Shown here: piece by piece, positions 8,476 through 15,827 of the stretch
How the letters are laid out: every line of letters begins with the position of its first letter
Numbering within the stretch: the first letter of the stretch is position 1
NCBI GenBank assembly: GCA_028293725.1
Contig: JAQGOE010000292.1
Coordinates: 1-27,101 of the forward strand
From: Gammaproteobacteria bacterium
Lineage (GTDB): Bacteria > Pseudomonadota > Gammaproteobacteria > Steroidobacterales > Steroidobacteraceae
Direction of reading: 5' to 3'
Length of the DNA: 27,101 bases
Program-made: the position numbers and the translations under genes
Notes under the pieces: model-generated
Seen by the model: only the letters and a program-made list of their open reading frames with translations
Database searches by the model: none
Told to the model about the DNA's origin: nothing

Positions 8476-8985
8476 TCAACAGGCGCCGCCGGCCCAACCC
8501 ATCGGTGCTCTCGCCAACACCCGGCGATCGCAGATTTGCACCCGGCGCGCATCGCGGTATGCGATGGCGCGACGCGCCCACAGCTCGGTCAGAGTACGGC
8601 TCACGGTCTCGACGGCCATCGCGAGATAGTCAGCGATGTCAGATCGAGACATGGGCAGACGTACCCATGGGGCTTGCTCGACGCCCGCTCGGTCGGCCAT
8701 CTCTAGCAGGAAGGCACCGACTTTTTCAAGTGCGCTACTCCCGGCGAGAATGAGCGTGCGTCGTTGCAGACGAGCGATTGACTCAAACGCAGCTTGACGG
8801 ATGTGCCGAGCGACCTGGGGATAGGAGTCGGCGAGACGCTCCGCGCTGCGCCGTGGAAACCGAGCGACCAGGCTTCCAGCAACAACCGCCAGCTGCTGGA
8901 GACTCTCATGGGTGGTCTCGGCAGGGCTAGCTCTGGAAAATCGCTCGACCAGCTTGCCGAAAGATACGGCCGAGGAAATCTCCAT
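8476..8985 (-). CDS. Crp/Fnr-type helix-turn-helix regulator lacking a recognisable sensor barrel
   Basis: A 169-residue protein. ATG 8985 is preceded by GGAGGA at good spacing. Residues about 38-100 match the end of the cyclic-nucleotide-like domain plus the dimer helix (LVARFPRRSAERLADSYP and KVGAFLLEMADR). Residues 110-160 are the HTH_Crp domain (LPMSRSDIADYLAMAVETVS, then RTL). The recognition helix carries E126, S129 and R130 (ETVSR), the E-x-x-S-R pattern by which Fnr/Anr/Dnr proteins read TTGA half-sites. The first 37 residues do not contain the roughly 110-residue beta-barrel sensor, nor an N-terminal Fe-S cysteine cluster. This is therefore an internally deleted regulator or an unusual sensorless form. 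Five matching boxes occur elsewhere in the window. Confidence 0.82.
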   Translation of the reverse strand: MEISSAVSFGKLVERFSRASPAETTHESLQQLAVVAGSLVARFPRRSAERLADSYPQVARHIRQAAFESIARLQRRTLILAGSSALEKVGAFLLEMADRAGVEQAPWVRLPMSRSDIADYLAMAVETVSRTLTELWARRAIAYRDARRVQICDRRVLARAPMGWAGGAC

Positions 8986-9029
8986 GTTGGTCCTCCGGGG
9001 TCCTTCAGCAGGCGTATCGCAACGGCCTC

Positions 9030-9322
9030 CTACCCTAGAGACAGACGCTGCTCGCGACCAGTCCACCTTAGTACATCGGATTGACCCTTTCGGTCGGCGG
9101 CGTTGAGGGACTGCCCTGCCGGCAGAGCATCCTCGACCAGCCGCAGGAGTCGCTCGGGGTCGAATGGCTTGTACAAAACGGCCATAGCCTCAGCTTGCAA
9201 CAACCGTCTGCGCAGGCGCCCGTCGGGGTCACTTTCCGCAGTGCAATAGATGATCGGAACGGTGACGCCGGCCGCCTGGAGCCGACGCTGCAGCTCCAGT
9301 CCGCTCATTCCCCGCAGCCGTC
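9030..9322 (-). pseudogene. Receiver-domain remnant (FixJ-type response regulator), N-terminal half lost
   Basis: The frame reads RLRGMSGLELQRRLQ, TVPIIYCTAESD, VLYKPFDPERLLRLVEDAL and ends at 9030. These are beta-3/alpha-3 onward of a response-regulator receiver, including the conserved Thr region (YCTAE) and the switch Lys (YKPF). Everything before RLRGMSG is missing, including the N-terminal acidic pair and the phospho-acceptor Asp of the usual D-x-R-x-P-G-M-S-G. Upstream the sequence becomes unrelated and soon meets the end of the efflux operon. It ends 44 bp before the Fnr-type ATG, consistent with an original receiver-regulator-kinase operon. It cannot be phosphorylated. Confidence 0.8.
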
Positions 9323-9406
9323 GGATCCTACGATGGGACGCTGTGGGTAGTCGCAATCCGCACCGACGCCAGAGCTGAGCCCGAACCGCGGTTGAATCCA
9401 ACCCCC

Positions 9407-11041
9407 TCAAGGCCGCCTCTCCTCAACCCTCTCCCCCCCATCACTCCCCACCCGATCCAACGCCCCCGGCAGCGGGGGAGGCGCCGTCGACACCTCCGGC
9501 GTCCGCACTTCCTCCACCGTCTTCTCCCACCCCCCACCCAACGCCCGGTACAGCGTCACGATATCGTTCACGATCTGCACATCAGCCTGCACGAGCGCCT
9601 GGCGGTCTGACAAAACCGTACGCTCCGCATCCAACACCTGGATAAAGCTCGTAAGCCCATGATCATACTGATTCCGCGCCAACGTCCACGTCGACTCCGC
9701 CGAGTCGAGCGTATCCTGGAGCAGATCCCTCGAGGCCTTGTCGGTCCGGTAGGCAACCAGCCCATCCTCGACCTCCCGCAAAGCATTCAACACCGTCCCC
9801 CGATAACTCAACGCCGCCTCCTGCTGCTCAGCCCGTGCGAGCGTGAGATTTGACGAAAGCTGTCCCCCCGAAAAGATCGGTAAAGAGATCGCAGGTCCGG
9901 CACTATAGAAATGACTCGCCCAGTCGGTGAGATAGCTCGGATCGAGCGCCCTCATCCCGAAATTACCGGTGAGCGAGATATCAGGATAAAAGGCTGCCAC
10001 CGCAACCCCAACCCCCGCCGTAGCCGCGTGAAGGCTGGCCTCAGCCTGCCGAATATCGGGCCGTCGCCGCGCCAATGTCGAAGGCACCCCAACATCCACG
10101 ACGCCCGGAATCCGCGGCAACGGCTTGCTCTCCAGCAACTGATCGTCCACAGCGCCCGGCCCTTGCCCAATCAACACGCTCAGCATGTTCAGAGCCTGTT
10201 GGACCTGCTTGTCATAAGAGGGCAACTGCCGTCGAGCGTCATCGAACTGGGTGCGCGCCTGGTCGACATCAAGCTCGGTCGTCAAACCGTTCTGCTGCCG
10301 CCGCACGGTAAGATCCCAGATTTCTTTCGCTGCCCGGACGTTCGACTCCTGGCTCGCCTTGAGCGCCTGCGCGCCGCGAAGCTGGATATAGCCCTGAACG
10401 ATCTCACTCTCCAGCACGATGAGCGCATCATTCAGCGCCTCGGTCTGCGCCTGCGCCCTCGCGCGCGCCTGCTCCACCGACCGCCGCACACGACCAAAGA
10501 GATCCAGCTCCCAGGACGCATCGAGCCCGTACTGATAGAGGTTCTGGGGCGTAGTGAGCTGGTTGAGCGCCTGGGTCCCGCCGGTGGAGATGCTCTGACT
10601 GAGTCCCGGTACCGTGGCATTGTAAGGCGCCAGTCGGTCCGCGAGCTGGTTGAGATCCCGGTAAGCCCCCTGCGACTCGAAAATCCCCTTGGCGCCTAAC
10701 TGCTCGCGTTGATAACTCGCGTTGCCGCTGAGCGTAGGCAACCCCGCAGCCCGCGCGGCAATGATCCCCTGCCGTGCCTCGAGCACCCGGAGCACGGCCT
10801 GTTGGACATCGAGATTCCCGGCAATACCTTTCTCGATGACGGCGGTGAGCACGGGATCGTTGAACGACAGCCACCACCTCGGATCCGGATCGCTGCCTTG
10901 ATTCGCAAGCTGACCGCGCGCAGCCTCGTCTTTCCAAGCCGGAACCGCGGGTGGGTCCGGGCGCTTATAGTTGGGCCCCACGGTGCAGCCCCACAGGCAC
11001 AAAGCGGCGCTCGCACTACCGACAAAACCACGGAATCTCAT
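9407..11041 (-). CDS. Efflux transporter outer-membrane factor lipoprotein (NodT/OprM family)
   Basis: A 544-residue TolC-like outer-membrane channel. It begins with a lipoprotein signal (SASAALCLWGC; the Cys is the lipidation site) followed by TVGPNYKRPDPPAVPAW, the hallmark N-terminus of the NodT/OprM family. It contains two outer-membrane-factor repeats with long amphipathic helices (SWELDLFGRVRRSVEQARAR in the first; ARRRPDIRQAEASLHAATAG and FYPDISLTGNFG in the second). ATG 11041 overlaps the pump stop (ATGA), so it is coupled and forms the third gene of the operon. With the adaptor and MFS pump it would span the whole envelope and export drugs or toxic aromatics from the cytoplasm. The C-terminus is Pro/Glu-rich and non-conserved. 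Confidence 0.93.
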   Translation of the reverse strand: MRFRGFVGSASAALCLWGCTVGPNYKRPDPPAVPAWKDEAARGQLANQGSDPDPRWWLSFNDPVLTAVIEKGIAGNLDVQQAVLRVLEARQGIIAARAAGLPTLSGNASYQREQLGAKGIFESQGAYRDLNQLADRLAPYNATVPGLSQSISTGGTQALNQLTTPQNLYQYGLDASWELDLFGRVRRSVEQARARAQAQTEALNDALIVLESEIVQGYIQLRGAQALKASQESNVRAAKEIWDLTVRRQQNGLTTELDVDQARTQFDDARRQLPSYDKQVQQALNMLSVLIGQGPGAVDDQLLESKPLPRIPGVVDVGVPSTLARRRPDIRQAEASLHAATAGVGVAVAAFYPDISLTGNFGMRALDPSYLTDWASHFYSAGPAISLPIFSGGQLSSNLTLARAEQQEAALSYRGTVLNALREVEDGLVAYRTDKASRDLLQDTLDSAESTWTLARNQYDHGLTSFIQVLDAERTVLSDRQALVQADVQIVNDIVTLYRALGGGWEKTVEEVRTPEVSTAPPPLPGALDRVGSDGGERVEERRP

Positions 11042-12594
11042 TCGCCACTCCGTGCCTTCGGCTTCCCGCCGGACATCAACAGCCCGATGGGCACGAGTGT
11101 CAACGCCAACAGCCCCGAAATGAGAAACACGTCGTTATAGGCTAACACCGCGCTCTGCCCCTGCAGGATCTGGAAAACCTGCCCGGGAGCCGCCTGCCGC
11201 GCTGCCTCGACCGATTGCCCGAGGCTCACCCCCGCGGCCTGCAGGTTCTGCAACAGAACGTTGTAAGGTTGGTTGGTGGGCGAGAGGTGCTCGATCTGGT
11301 ACTGCTGCCGGATTTGCTCATGGTTCGTGATCAATGCCGTCGACACCGAGATACCGATTCCGCCCAACACGTTGCGCGCCATCGTGAACAGGGCTGCGCC
11401 GTCACCGTGCTCTTCTTTGGGTAGGGTTTGATAGGCGGCCGTGCTGATTGGAACGAAGAGCAGGGCCAGCGCCGCGGTTTGCGTGGCGCGGAAAACGGCC
11501 AGGTGGAAGAAATCGAGCTGCGGCACCAGGTTTTCCGAAAAGAAGAGGGCGCCTGCGAGCGCCAGGCCGCCCGCGGCGATGATGTATTTCACCGGAATGA
11601 AGCCCATGGCCCGACCGACGACGGGGATCAACGAGATGAGCACGAGAGCGCCAGGCGCGAGCACGAGGCCCGCCCACGTCGCGGTATAGTTCAACTGGGT
11701 CTGCGCGAACTGCGGGATGGCCACCGCACTCTCGTACAGCACGAAGCCCATCATTCCGATCGCCGTGGTTCCCAACACGAAATTGCGATCGCGGAACACC
11801 CGCAGGTTCACGACCGGGTGACGGACATACAACAGGTACACCGTGCCGACGGCAAACCCTATCAGCGAAATGCCGTAAAGTGCCCTGATCGTGTAAGACC
11901 CCAGCCAATCGAGGTCTTCGCCCCTGTCGGTCGCGACCTCCAGGCAGCCGAGCGCCATGGTGATGAACACGACACCCCAGTAGTCGAAAGGCGGCGCATG
12001 CTTCGCCTCGCGTTTCGCCTTCGGAGAATCCTCCACCAGGTGCATCACCCCGAAAAACGTCCCGACGCCGATCGGCACATTGATGAGGAAAATCCAGTGC
12101 CAGGTGTATTGATCGGTGAGGTAGCCGCCGACCACAGGGCCCAGCACCGGGGCGATGATGGTCGCGATCGCCGTGATCGAGAACGCCTGTTGACGCTTGT
12201 CGGGAGGAAACGTGTCGAGAATAATCGCCTGCTGGGTCGGCTGCAAACCGCCCCCGAAAAACCCCTGCAACGCGCGGAAGATCAACAACTCCACGAAGTT
12301 GGTGGAAATCCCACACAGGAATGAGGTAATGGTAAAGCCTGCGATGCTCAGCAAAAAATAGCGCTTGCGCCCTAAGCGCATGGCCAGGTTTCCGGAAATC
12401 GTCAGCACGATGCCGTTGGCAACGAGATAGGTCGTCAGCGCCCAGGTGCTCTCGTCGTTGCTGACCGCGAGGCTACCCGCGATGTGGGGAAGCGCCACAT
12501 TCACGATGGTGGTGTCGAGAACCTCCATGAACGCGCCGAGCGTCACGACGATGGCGATTCCCCAGATGCTCGCGCCGCCTCCCGACTCGCTCAT
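11038..12594 (-). CDS. DHA2 family MFS efflux permease (EmrB/QacA type)
   Basis: A 518-residue, 14-helix drug:proton antiporter. ATG 12594 (MSESGGGASIWG) is used because it shares one base with the adaptor stop (TGATG); the longer frame to 12645 would intrude into the adaptor. Helix 1 contains the DHA2 motif GAFMEVLDTTIVNVALPHIA. Motif A is GNLAMRLGRKRYF, and motif C-like glycines occur in IIAPVLGPVVGGYLTDQYTW. The EmrB landmark HWIFLINVPIGVGTFF is intact. It is encoded between adaptor and outer-membrane factor, as expected for a tripartite EmrAB-TolC type exporter of hydrophobic compounds. Nothing looks damaged. Confidence 0.94.
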   Translation of the reverse strand: MSESGGGASIWGIAIVVTLGAFMEVLDTTIVNVALPHIAGSLAVSNDESTWALTTYLVANGIVLTISGNLAMRLGRKRYFLLSIAGFTITSFLCGISTNFVELLIFRALQGFFGGGLQPTQQAIILDTFPPDKRQQAFSITAIATIIAPVLGPVVGGYLTDQYTWHWIFLINVPIGVGTFFGVMHLVEDSPKAKREAKHAPPFDYWGVVFITMALGCLEVATDRGEDLDWLGSYTIRALYGISLIGFAVGTVYLLYVRHPVVNLRVFRDRNFVLGTTAIGMMGFVLYESAVAIPQFAQTQLNYTATWAGLVLAPGALVLISLIPVVGRAMGFIPVKYIIAAGGLALAGALFFSENLVPQLDFFHLAVFRATQTAALALLFVPISTAAYQTLPKEEHGDGAALFTMARNVLGGIGISVSTALITNHEQIRQQYQIEHLSPTNQPYNVLLQNLQAAGVSLGQSVEAARQAAPGQVFQILQGQSAVLAYNDVFLISGLLALTLVPIGLLMSGGKPKARSGE

Positions 12595-13817
12595 CAGAAG
12601 TGCACCGTCGGCTCGACGGACAGGCCGAGCGGCAGGAACGGCCACTGCTCGAGCCCATGATCGATGATGATCTTCACCGGCACGCGTCGCACGATCTTCA
12701 CGAAGTTACCGGTCGCATTCTCGGCGGGAAACGCCGTGAAGCGGGCGCCGCTGCCGGCCTGGATACTCTCGATATGGCCGCTGAGGTGAAGTTGGGAATA
12801 CGCATCCACCTTCACATCCACGAGCTGTCCAACCCGCATCCGGTCGAGCTGCGTTTCCTTGAAGTTCGCGACAACCCAGACATCCCGCGTGACGAGATAG
12901 AAGACCTGCTGACCAGCCTGGGCGTAGGTGCCCAGGTCGACATTGCGACGGGTGATCTGGCCATCCTGCGGCGCCGTGACTTCCGTATAGGACAAGTTGA
13001 GTTCCGCTTGAGCGAGATTCGCCCGCGCCTGCTCCACCTGGGCCTTGCGTTGGAGGAGGGTCACTTCGGATGTCTGGATGGTCTCCTTGACGAGGGAGGC
13101 CACGGAGACTTGCGCCTCGGCTGACTTAACGTTGGCCTCGTTCGAGCGAACGGCAGTCGTAGACTGGTCGAGATTGGTCTGAGTGGTCGCGCGCGGATCG
13201 ACGCCATGCTGTCTCTTGGAGTCATTCTCACTTTGCGCCAGATTGGCACGCGCCTGCATCAACTGCGCCTCGGCCTGGGACCGGTTTGCCGGAGCACGCA
13301 CGCGCGTCGTCGTCAGATCCACTTCGGCGGTGGCTTGCTGGGCCAGCGCCGCATCGAGATTGGCCTGGGCCTGGTCGCGGGCGACGATGTAATCGCGCGG
13401 ATCGACCTTCAACAACACGTCGCCGGCGTGGACGAAGATGTTGTCGTTGACGCGGTTCTCGACGACATAACCGGAGACTTTCGGAGCGATCGAGACGGCA
13501 TTTCCTTCGGTGTACGCGTCGTCTGTACTCTCCTGGTTTCGCGTCATCAGCCAATAGATGAGGCCGCCGATGAGGGCGAGTATTGCGACGATAATGAGGA
13601 TGATGATCGGTAGCTTGCTCTTCGGCTTCTTCTGGCCGTCCTCCTTCTTGTCGTCTTTATCGTTGTCCTCCTTATCCTCCTTCTTGTTGCTTCTCTGACC
13701 GTCCTTTTTCTTGTCGTTGTTTTCGTCTTCCCGATCGTCCTGATCGTGCTCGCTCCTCTCCCACTGATGGCGATCCTCGTCTTGATGCGGGTGATCGACG
13801 TCAGCCGTGTCAGTCAT
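12594..13817 (-). CDS. HlyD/EmrA family membrane-fusion adaptor with a charged N-terminal extension
   Basis: A 407-residue periplasmic adaptor. ATG 13817 follows GAGAGA; the longer frame to 13922 would add 35 unrelated residues. Residues 70-91 are the single membrane anchor (LPIIILIIVAILALIGGLIY). The EmrA-type sequence STDDAYTEGNAVSIAPKVSG starts the periplasmic part, followed by a biotinyl-lipoyl-like fold, a long coiled coil (about 150-300) and a beta-barrel with VVANFKETQLDRMRVGQ. Odd is the cytoplasmic N-terminus: about 60 residues made almost only of Asp, Glu, Lys, Arg, His, Asn and Gln, far longer than the short basic tail of ordinary EmrA. It is the first gene of the operon, with its promoter in 13818-13960. 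Confidence 0.92.
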   Translation of the reverse strand: MTDTADVDHPHQDEDRHQWERSEHDQDDREDENNDKKKDGQRSNKKEDKEDNDKDDKKEDGQKKPKSKLPIIILIIVAILALIGGLIYWLMTRNQESTDDAYTEGNAVSIAPKVSGYVVENRVNDNIFVHAGDVLLKVDPRDYIVARDQAQANLDAALAQQATAEVDLTTTRVRAPANRSQAEAQLMQARANLAQSENDSKRQHGVDPRATTQTNLDQSTTAVRSNEANVKSAEAQVSVASLVKETIQTSEVTLLQRKAQVEQARANLAQAELNLSYTEVTAPQDGQITRRNVDLGTYAQAGQQVFYLVTRDVWVVANFKETQLDRMRVGQLVDVKVDAYSQLHLSGHIESIQAGSGARFTAFPAENATGNFVKIVRRVPVKIIIDHGLEQWPFLPLGLSVEPTVHF

Positions 13818-13941
13818 ATGAGTCTCTCGTGTATGCGCTTCACTTAGAACGCGGGCAGACGCCCGACGCAAATTGGGGTCATGAAGCCTCCCAATCAGCA
13901 AGTTGTGCGCCGGCAATCGCACCAGCCGTAGCGAGAGGACG

Positions 13942-13958
13942 GTTAATTATCCACTAAC
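13942..13958 (-). promoter_or_regulatory. Candidate operator/promoter of the efflux operon
   Basis: GTTAATTATCCACTAAC is an imperfect 17-bp palindrome with GTTA/TAAC ends, 125 bp upstream of the adaptor start, in an AT-rich patch that also offers a -10-like GATAAT on the minus strand. Efflux operons of this kind are usually controlled by MarR, TetR or LysR repressors, but no such regulator gene is adjacent. The assignment rests on symmetry and position only. Confidence 0.3.
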
Positions 13959-14040
13959 ATCTGGCGGTCCGAGCCTCCGCCAGCGCTAAATCCTCGAGCG
14001 TGGCAATTTCGGCTCCGGTTCGTCGATCGGCGCCGCGACG

Positions 14041-14358
14041 CTTCGGCTGCGGTGCAGAGTTCGTGCGCCGGAGACGCAGCGAAAGTACGTTCTGTTGGAG
14101 GGCGACGAGCGGGTTGAATTCGACGTGCTGGTGTTTGCCACGGGCGCCGAGCCCAAGCGATCGCGTTGGCCCGAATCCGACCTTCCGAACGTGCACATGC
14201 TGCGAACCCTCGAGGACGCGGACGCTATTATTGAGAGCTCCAAGGGAGGCCGGCAGGTGGCCCGGGCCCTGTTCCGAAGTCGCGATGGCGTGCGGACCAT
14301 TCCCCGAGGCCGGCGCCAGTCCTTGACGCGGGCCCGATTTCCCGGGTCCGAAGTCTAG
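14041..14358 (+). pseudogene. Internal fragment of an FAD-dependent pyridine nucleotide-disulfide oxidoreductase
   Basis: The open frame carries ETQRKYVLLEGDERVEFDVL, then VFATGAEPKRSRWPE, LPNVHMLRTLEDADAI and GGRQVA up to about 14262. This is the stretch of rubredoxin-reductase / nitrite-reductase-like flavoproteins just before the NAD-binding G-x-G-x-x-G (normally GxxVAVVGAGFIGLE). The FAD-binding N-terminus, the NAD motif and the C-terminal domain are missing. After VA the frame runs through unrelated sequence to 14358. There is no plausible start or ribosome site, so it is a dead remnant. It converges on the Hsp20 gene and overlaps its last bases by 4 nt. Confidence 0.7.
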
Positions 14359-15098
14359 GTCCGCGCGCTTGCCGCCTCAGGCCGGACGGTGTTCGCGCCC
14401 GATGCCGTGTCACCCGATGTTTTGGCTCCGCCGCCGACTGCGTCCGTGCCCGACTGCGCAGACGAGGTCGTGGATGCTTTACTCGAGGCGTCGCTCGGCG
14501 AGCTCTTGATATCTATCGTCCGCCGCGACGATTGCTGTTGCTGCTGCAACGGCACCGTTATCTCGAGTACGCCGTCGCGACAGGCGGCTTGCGCTTCCTC
14601 GGGCTTAGCGCCTTCAGGCAGCGCTACGCTGCGCGAGAACCGGCCGTAGCGACGCTCGGTGCGACGAAATCCACCGTCATCCACCTCGATCTCCTCGCGC
14701 CGTTCGCCTGACACCGTCAGCATGTCGTCATCGATCTCAATCGTGACATCGTCGGCGGCCACCCCCGGCAGGTCTGCCTGGACGACGAGCTCGCCGTTGC
14801 GTTCGAAGATCTCGAGCGCCGGCATCCATTCGACGGGCGGGCTGAGGGTCACGGGACTTGCCAGCCCGGCACTGCCACGGTTCCCCGTGACGACACCGCC
14901 CGTGAGCTGACCGAACAGCTGATCCATGTCGTCCGAGAGCCGCCGCATCAAGCCGTACGGTCCGCCGCTGAAGGGTCCCCCCTCCCACGACAAAGCGTCC
15001 CGGGGTGCAAGAGATTTGCTGCGGTTCTGCGCCGCTGGCATCGTGGTGCGCCGGTTGGTACCTGAGTTTTCTCTCGCCTGAACTTTTGGTTGCGCCAT
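14355..15098 (-). CDS. Hsp20/alpha-crystallin family small heat-shock protein
   Basis: A 247-residue ATP-independent chaperone that holds unfolding proteins. ATG 15098 has GGAGGA seven bases upstream. The alpha-crystallin domain spans about residues 94-184 (LEIFERNGELVVQADLPGV, DDMLTVSGERREE, YGRFSRSVALPEGA, CRDGVLEITVPL). The N-terminal arm contains the helix LMRRLSDDMDQLFGQL. After the domain come a Gln5 run and about 55 residues rich in Ser, Ala, Thr and Gly in place of the short I-x-I tail, which is unusually long for the family. An Fnr-type box (15171-15184) centred 79 bp upstream of the start, with another at 15340, suggests redox rather than sigma-32 control; I see no convincing sigma-32 promoter. 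Confidence 0.93.
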   Translation of the reverse strand: MAQPKVQARENSGTNRRTTMPAAQNRSKSLAPRDALSWEGGPFSGGPYGLMRRLSDDMDQLFGQLTGGVVTGNRGSAGLASPVTLSPPVEWMPALEIFERNGELVVQADLPGVAADDVTIEIDDDMLTVSGERREEIEVDDGGFRRTERRYGRFSRSVALPEGAKPEEAQAACRDGVLEITVPLQQQQQSSRRTIDIKSSPSDASSKASTTSSAQSGTDAVGGGAKTSGDTASGANTVRPEAASART

Positions 15099-15170
15099 GA
15101 CGTTCCTCCACTGGCAATTGCGGATGAGTGCGATTCGGGGCTACTGTGCGCCAGACCGTGGAGCCATGCT

Positions 15171-15184
15171 TTGACTGCAATCAA
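15171..15184 (-). promoter_or_regulatory. Fnr/Anr/Dnr-type box upstream of hsp20
   Basis: Plus strand TTGAC-TGCA-ATCAA; on the strand of hsp20 it reads TTGAT-TGCA-GTCAA, matching the Anr/Dnr consensus TTGAT-N4-GTCAA. The centre is 79 bp upstream of ATG 15098. If it acts as a class II site (centre at -41.5), transcription would start near 15136, with a CACAGT at the -10 position and a 38-nt leader (inference). Confidence 0.72.
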
Positions 15185-15431
15185 TTCCCGGTGTCGACGC
15201 TGCGTGCGCAAGCACCGCGGCGCGGACTGAGTTCATCAGGTCATAACACGTAACACGCATGGCGAGCGTCGCCAGAAGTGGCTTGGCGAACACGAACATC
15301 GAGAGCCACAGAATGGCGCCCTGACGTTATCCTGATGATTTGATGGGAATCAATGCGGCACCGGTTCGGTGTGAGGAAGCTAGCGCGCAGTTACACCAAT
15401 CCCGACATTGACGCAGTTTCGCTTTGAGTGA
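15185..15431. other. Non-coding part of the hsp20 upstream region
   Basis: Together with 15099-15184 this is a 333-bp gap between the hsp20 start and the thioredoxin-reductase-like remnant. Apart from the Fnr-type boxes at 15171 and 15340 I find no open frame of recognisable content and no repeat. Confidence 0.6.
15340..15353. promoter_or_regulatory. Perfect Fnr-type box TTGAT-N4-ATCAA
   Basis: TTGAT-GGGA-ATCAA is a perfect match to the Fnr/Anr consensus. It lies 242 bp upstream of hsp20 and 79 bp beyond the 3' end of the thioredoxin-reductase-like remnant. No gene starts within 150 bp in either direction, so it may be a distal hsp20 site, the promoter of an unrecognised small RNA, or the leftover promoter of a deleted gene. 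Confidence 0.7.
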
Positions 15432-15698
15432 TTAAGCCTGTAATGGGCGAGTTGCCTCAAGATAACTGTGGAGCTGCGCGACCACGGCCGCACCTTCGCC
15501 GACTGCGCCAGACACGCGCTTCACTGAACCCGCCCGGACATCACCAACCGCGAACACCCCGTGCAGGCTCGTCTCGAGCGGCTGAGGTCGCCGTTCCATG
15601 CTCACGTCGGTCGTGGCGCGAGTGGCGGCGGTCGGCTCGCCGGTCTGTACGAACCCTTTTGCGTCCAGACTCACGGCGCATCGTTTGAGCCATTCGGT
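15432..15698 (-). pseudogene. C-terminal fragment of a thioredoxin-reductase-like flavoprotein
   Basis: About 88 residues: TEWLKRCAVSLDAKGFVQTG, then the FAD-binding C-terminal motif GVFAVGDVRAGSVKRV and SGAVGEGAAVVAQLHSYL, ending at 15432. This is the typical end of thioredoxin-disulfide-reductase-like proteins, including forms fused to regulatory domains. Upstream of T-E-W the sequence is unrelated and becomes the promoter region of the FMN reductase on the other strand. No FAD N-terminal fold, redox CxxC or start remains. A different reductase fragment lies at 14041-14358 on the other strand; the two do not appear to be halves of one gene. Confidence 0.78.
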
Positions 15699-15747
15699 AT
15701 TCGTCCTTCGGCACGCAGTTGCCTCCAGCGCCAGTCCGAGCGCTGCA

Positions 15748-15761
15748 TTGATGCCCATCAA
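15748..15761 (+). promoter_or_regulatory. Perfect Fnr-type box upstream of the FMN reductase
   Basis: TTGAT-GCCC-ATCAA matches the Fnr/Anr consensus exactly. Its centre is 73 bp upstream of ATG 15828. A class II arrangement would put the -10 at 15784-15789, where GAGGAT stands, and give a leader of about 32 nt. It begins 50 bp beyond the breakpoint of the reductase remnant, so the whole promoter was spared. Confidence 0.75.
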
Positions 15762-15827
15762 TTCCGCTACGGTAGGGATGACGGAGGATGGCGTTTCGGT
15801 GGGCTGTGGGCCTACCAGGAGAAGCTT

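Noticed and set aside
8463..8552. Longer N-terminus for the histidine kinase
   Set aside because: It overlaps the Fnr-type gene and lacks a ribosome site; ATG 8462 has GAGGG at good spacing.
9911..10699. 262-residue plus-strand open frame
   Set aside because: Arginine-rich shadow of the outer-membrane factor gene.
11428..12324. 298-residue plus-strand open frame
   Set aside because: Shadow of the MFS pump gene, low-complexity charged composition, no family features.
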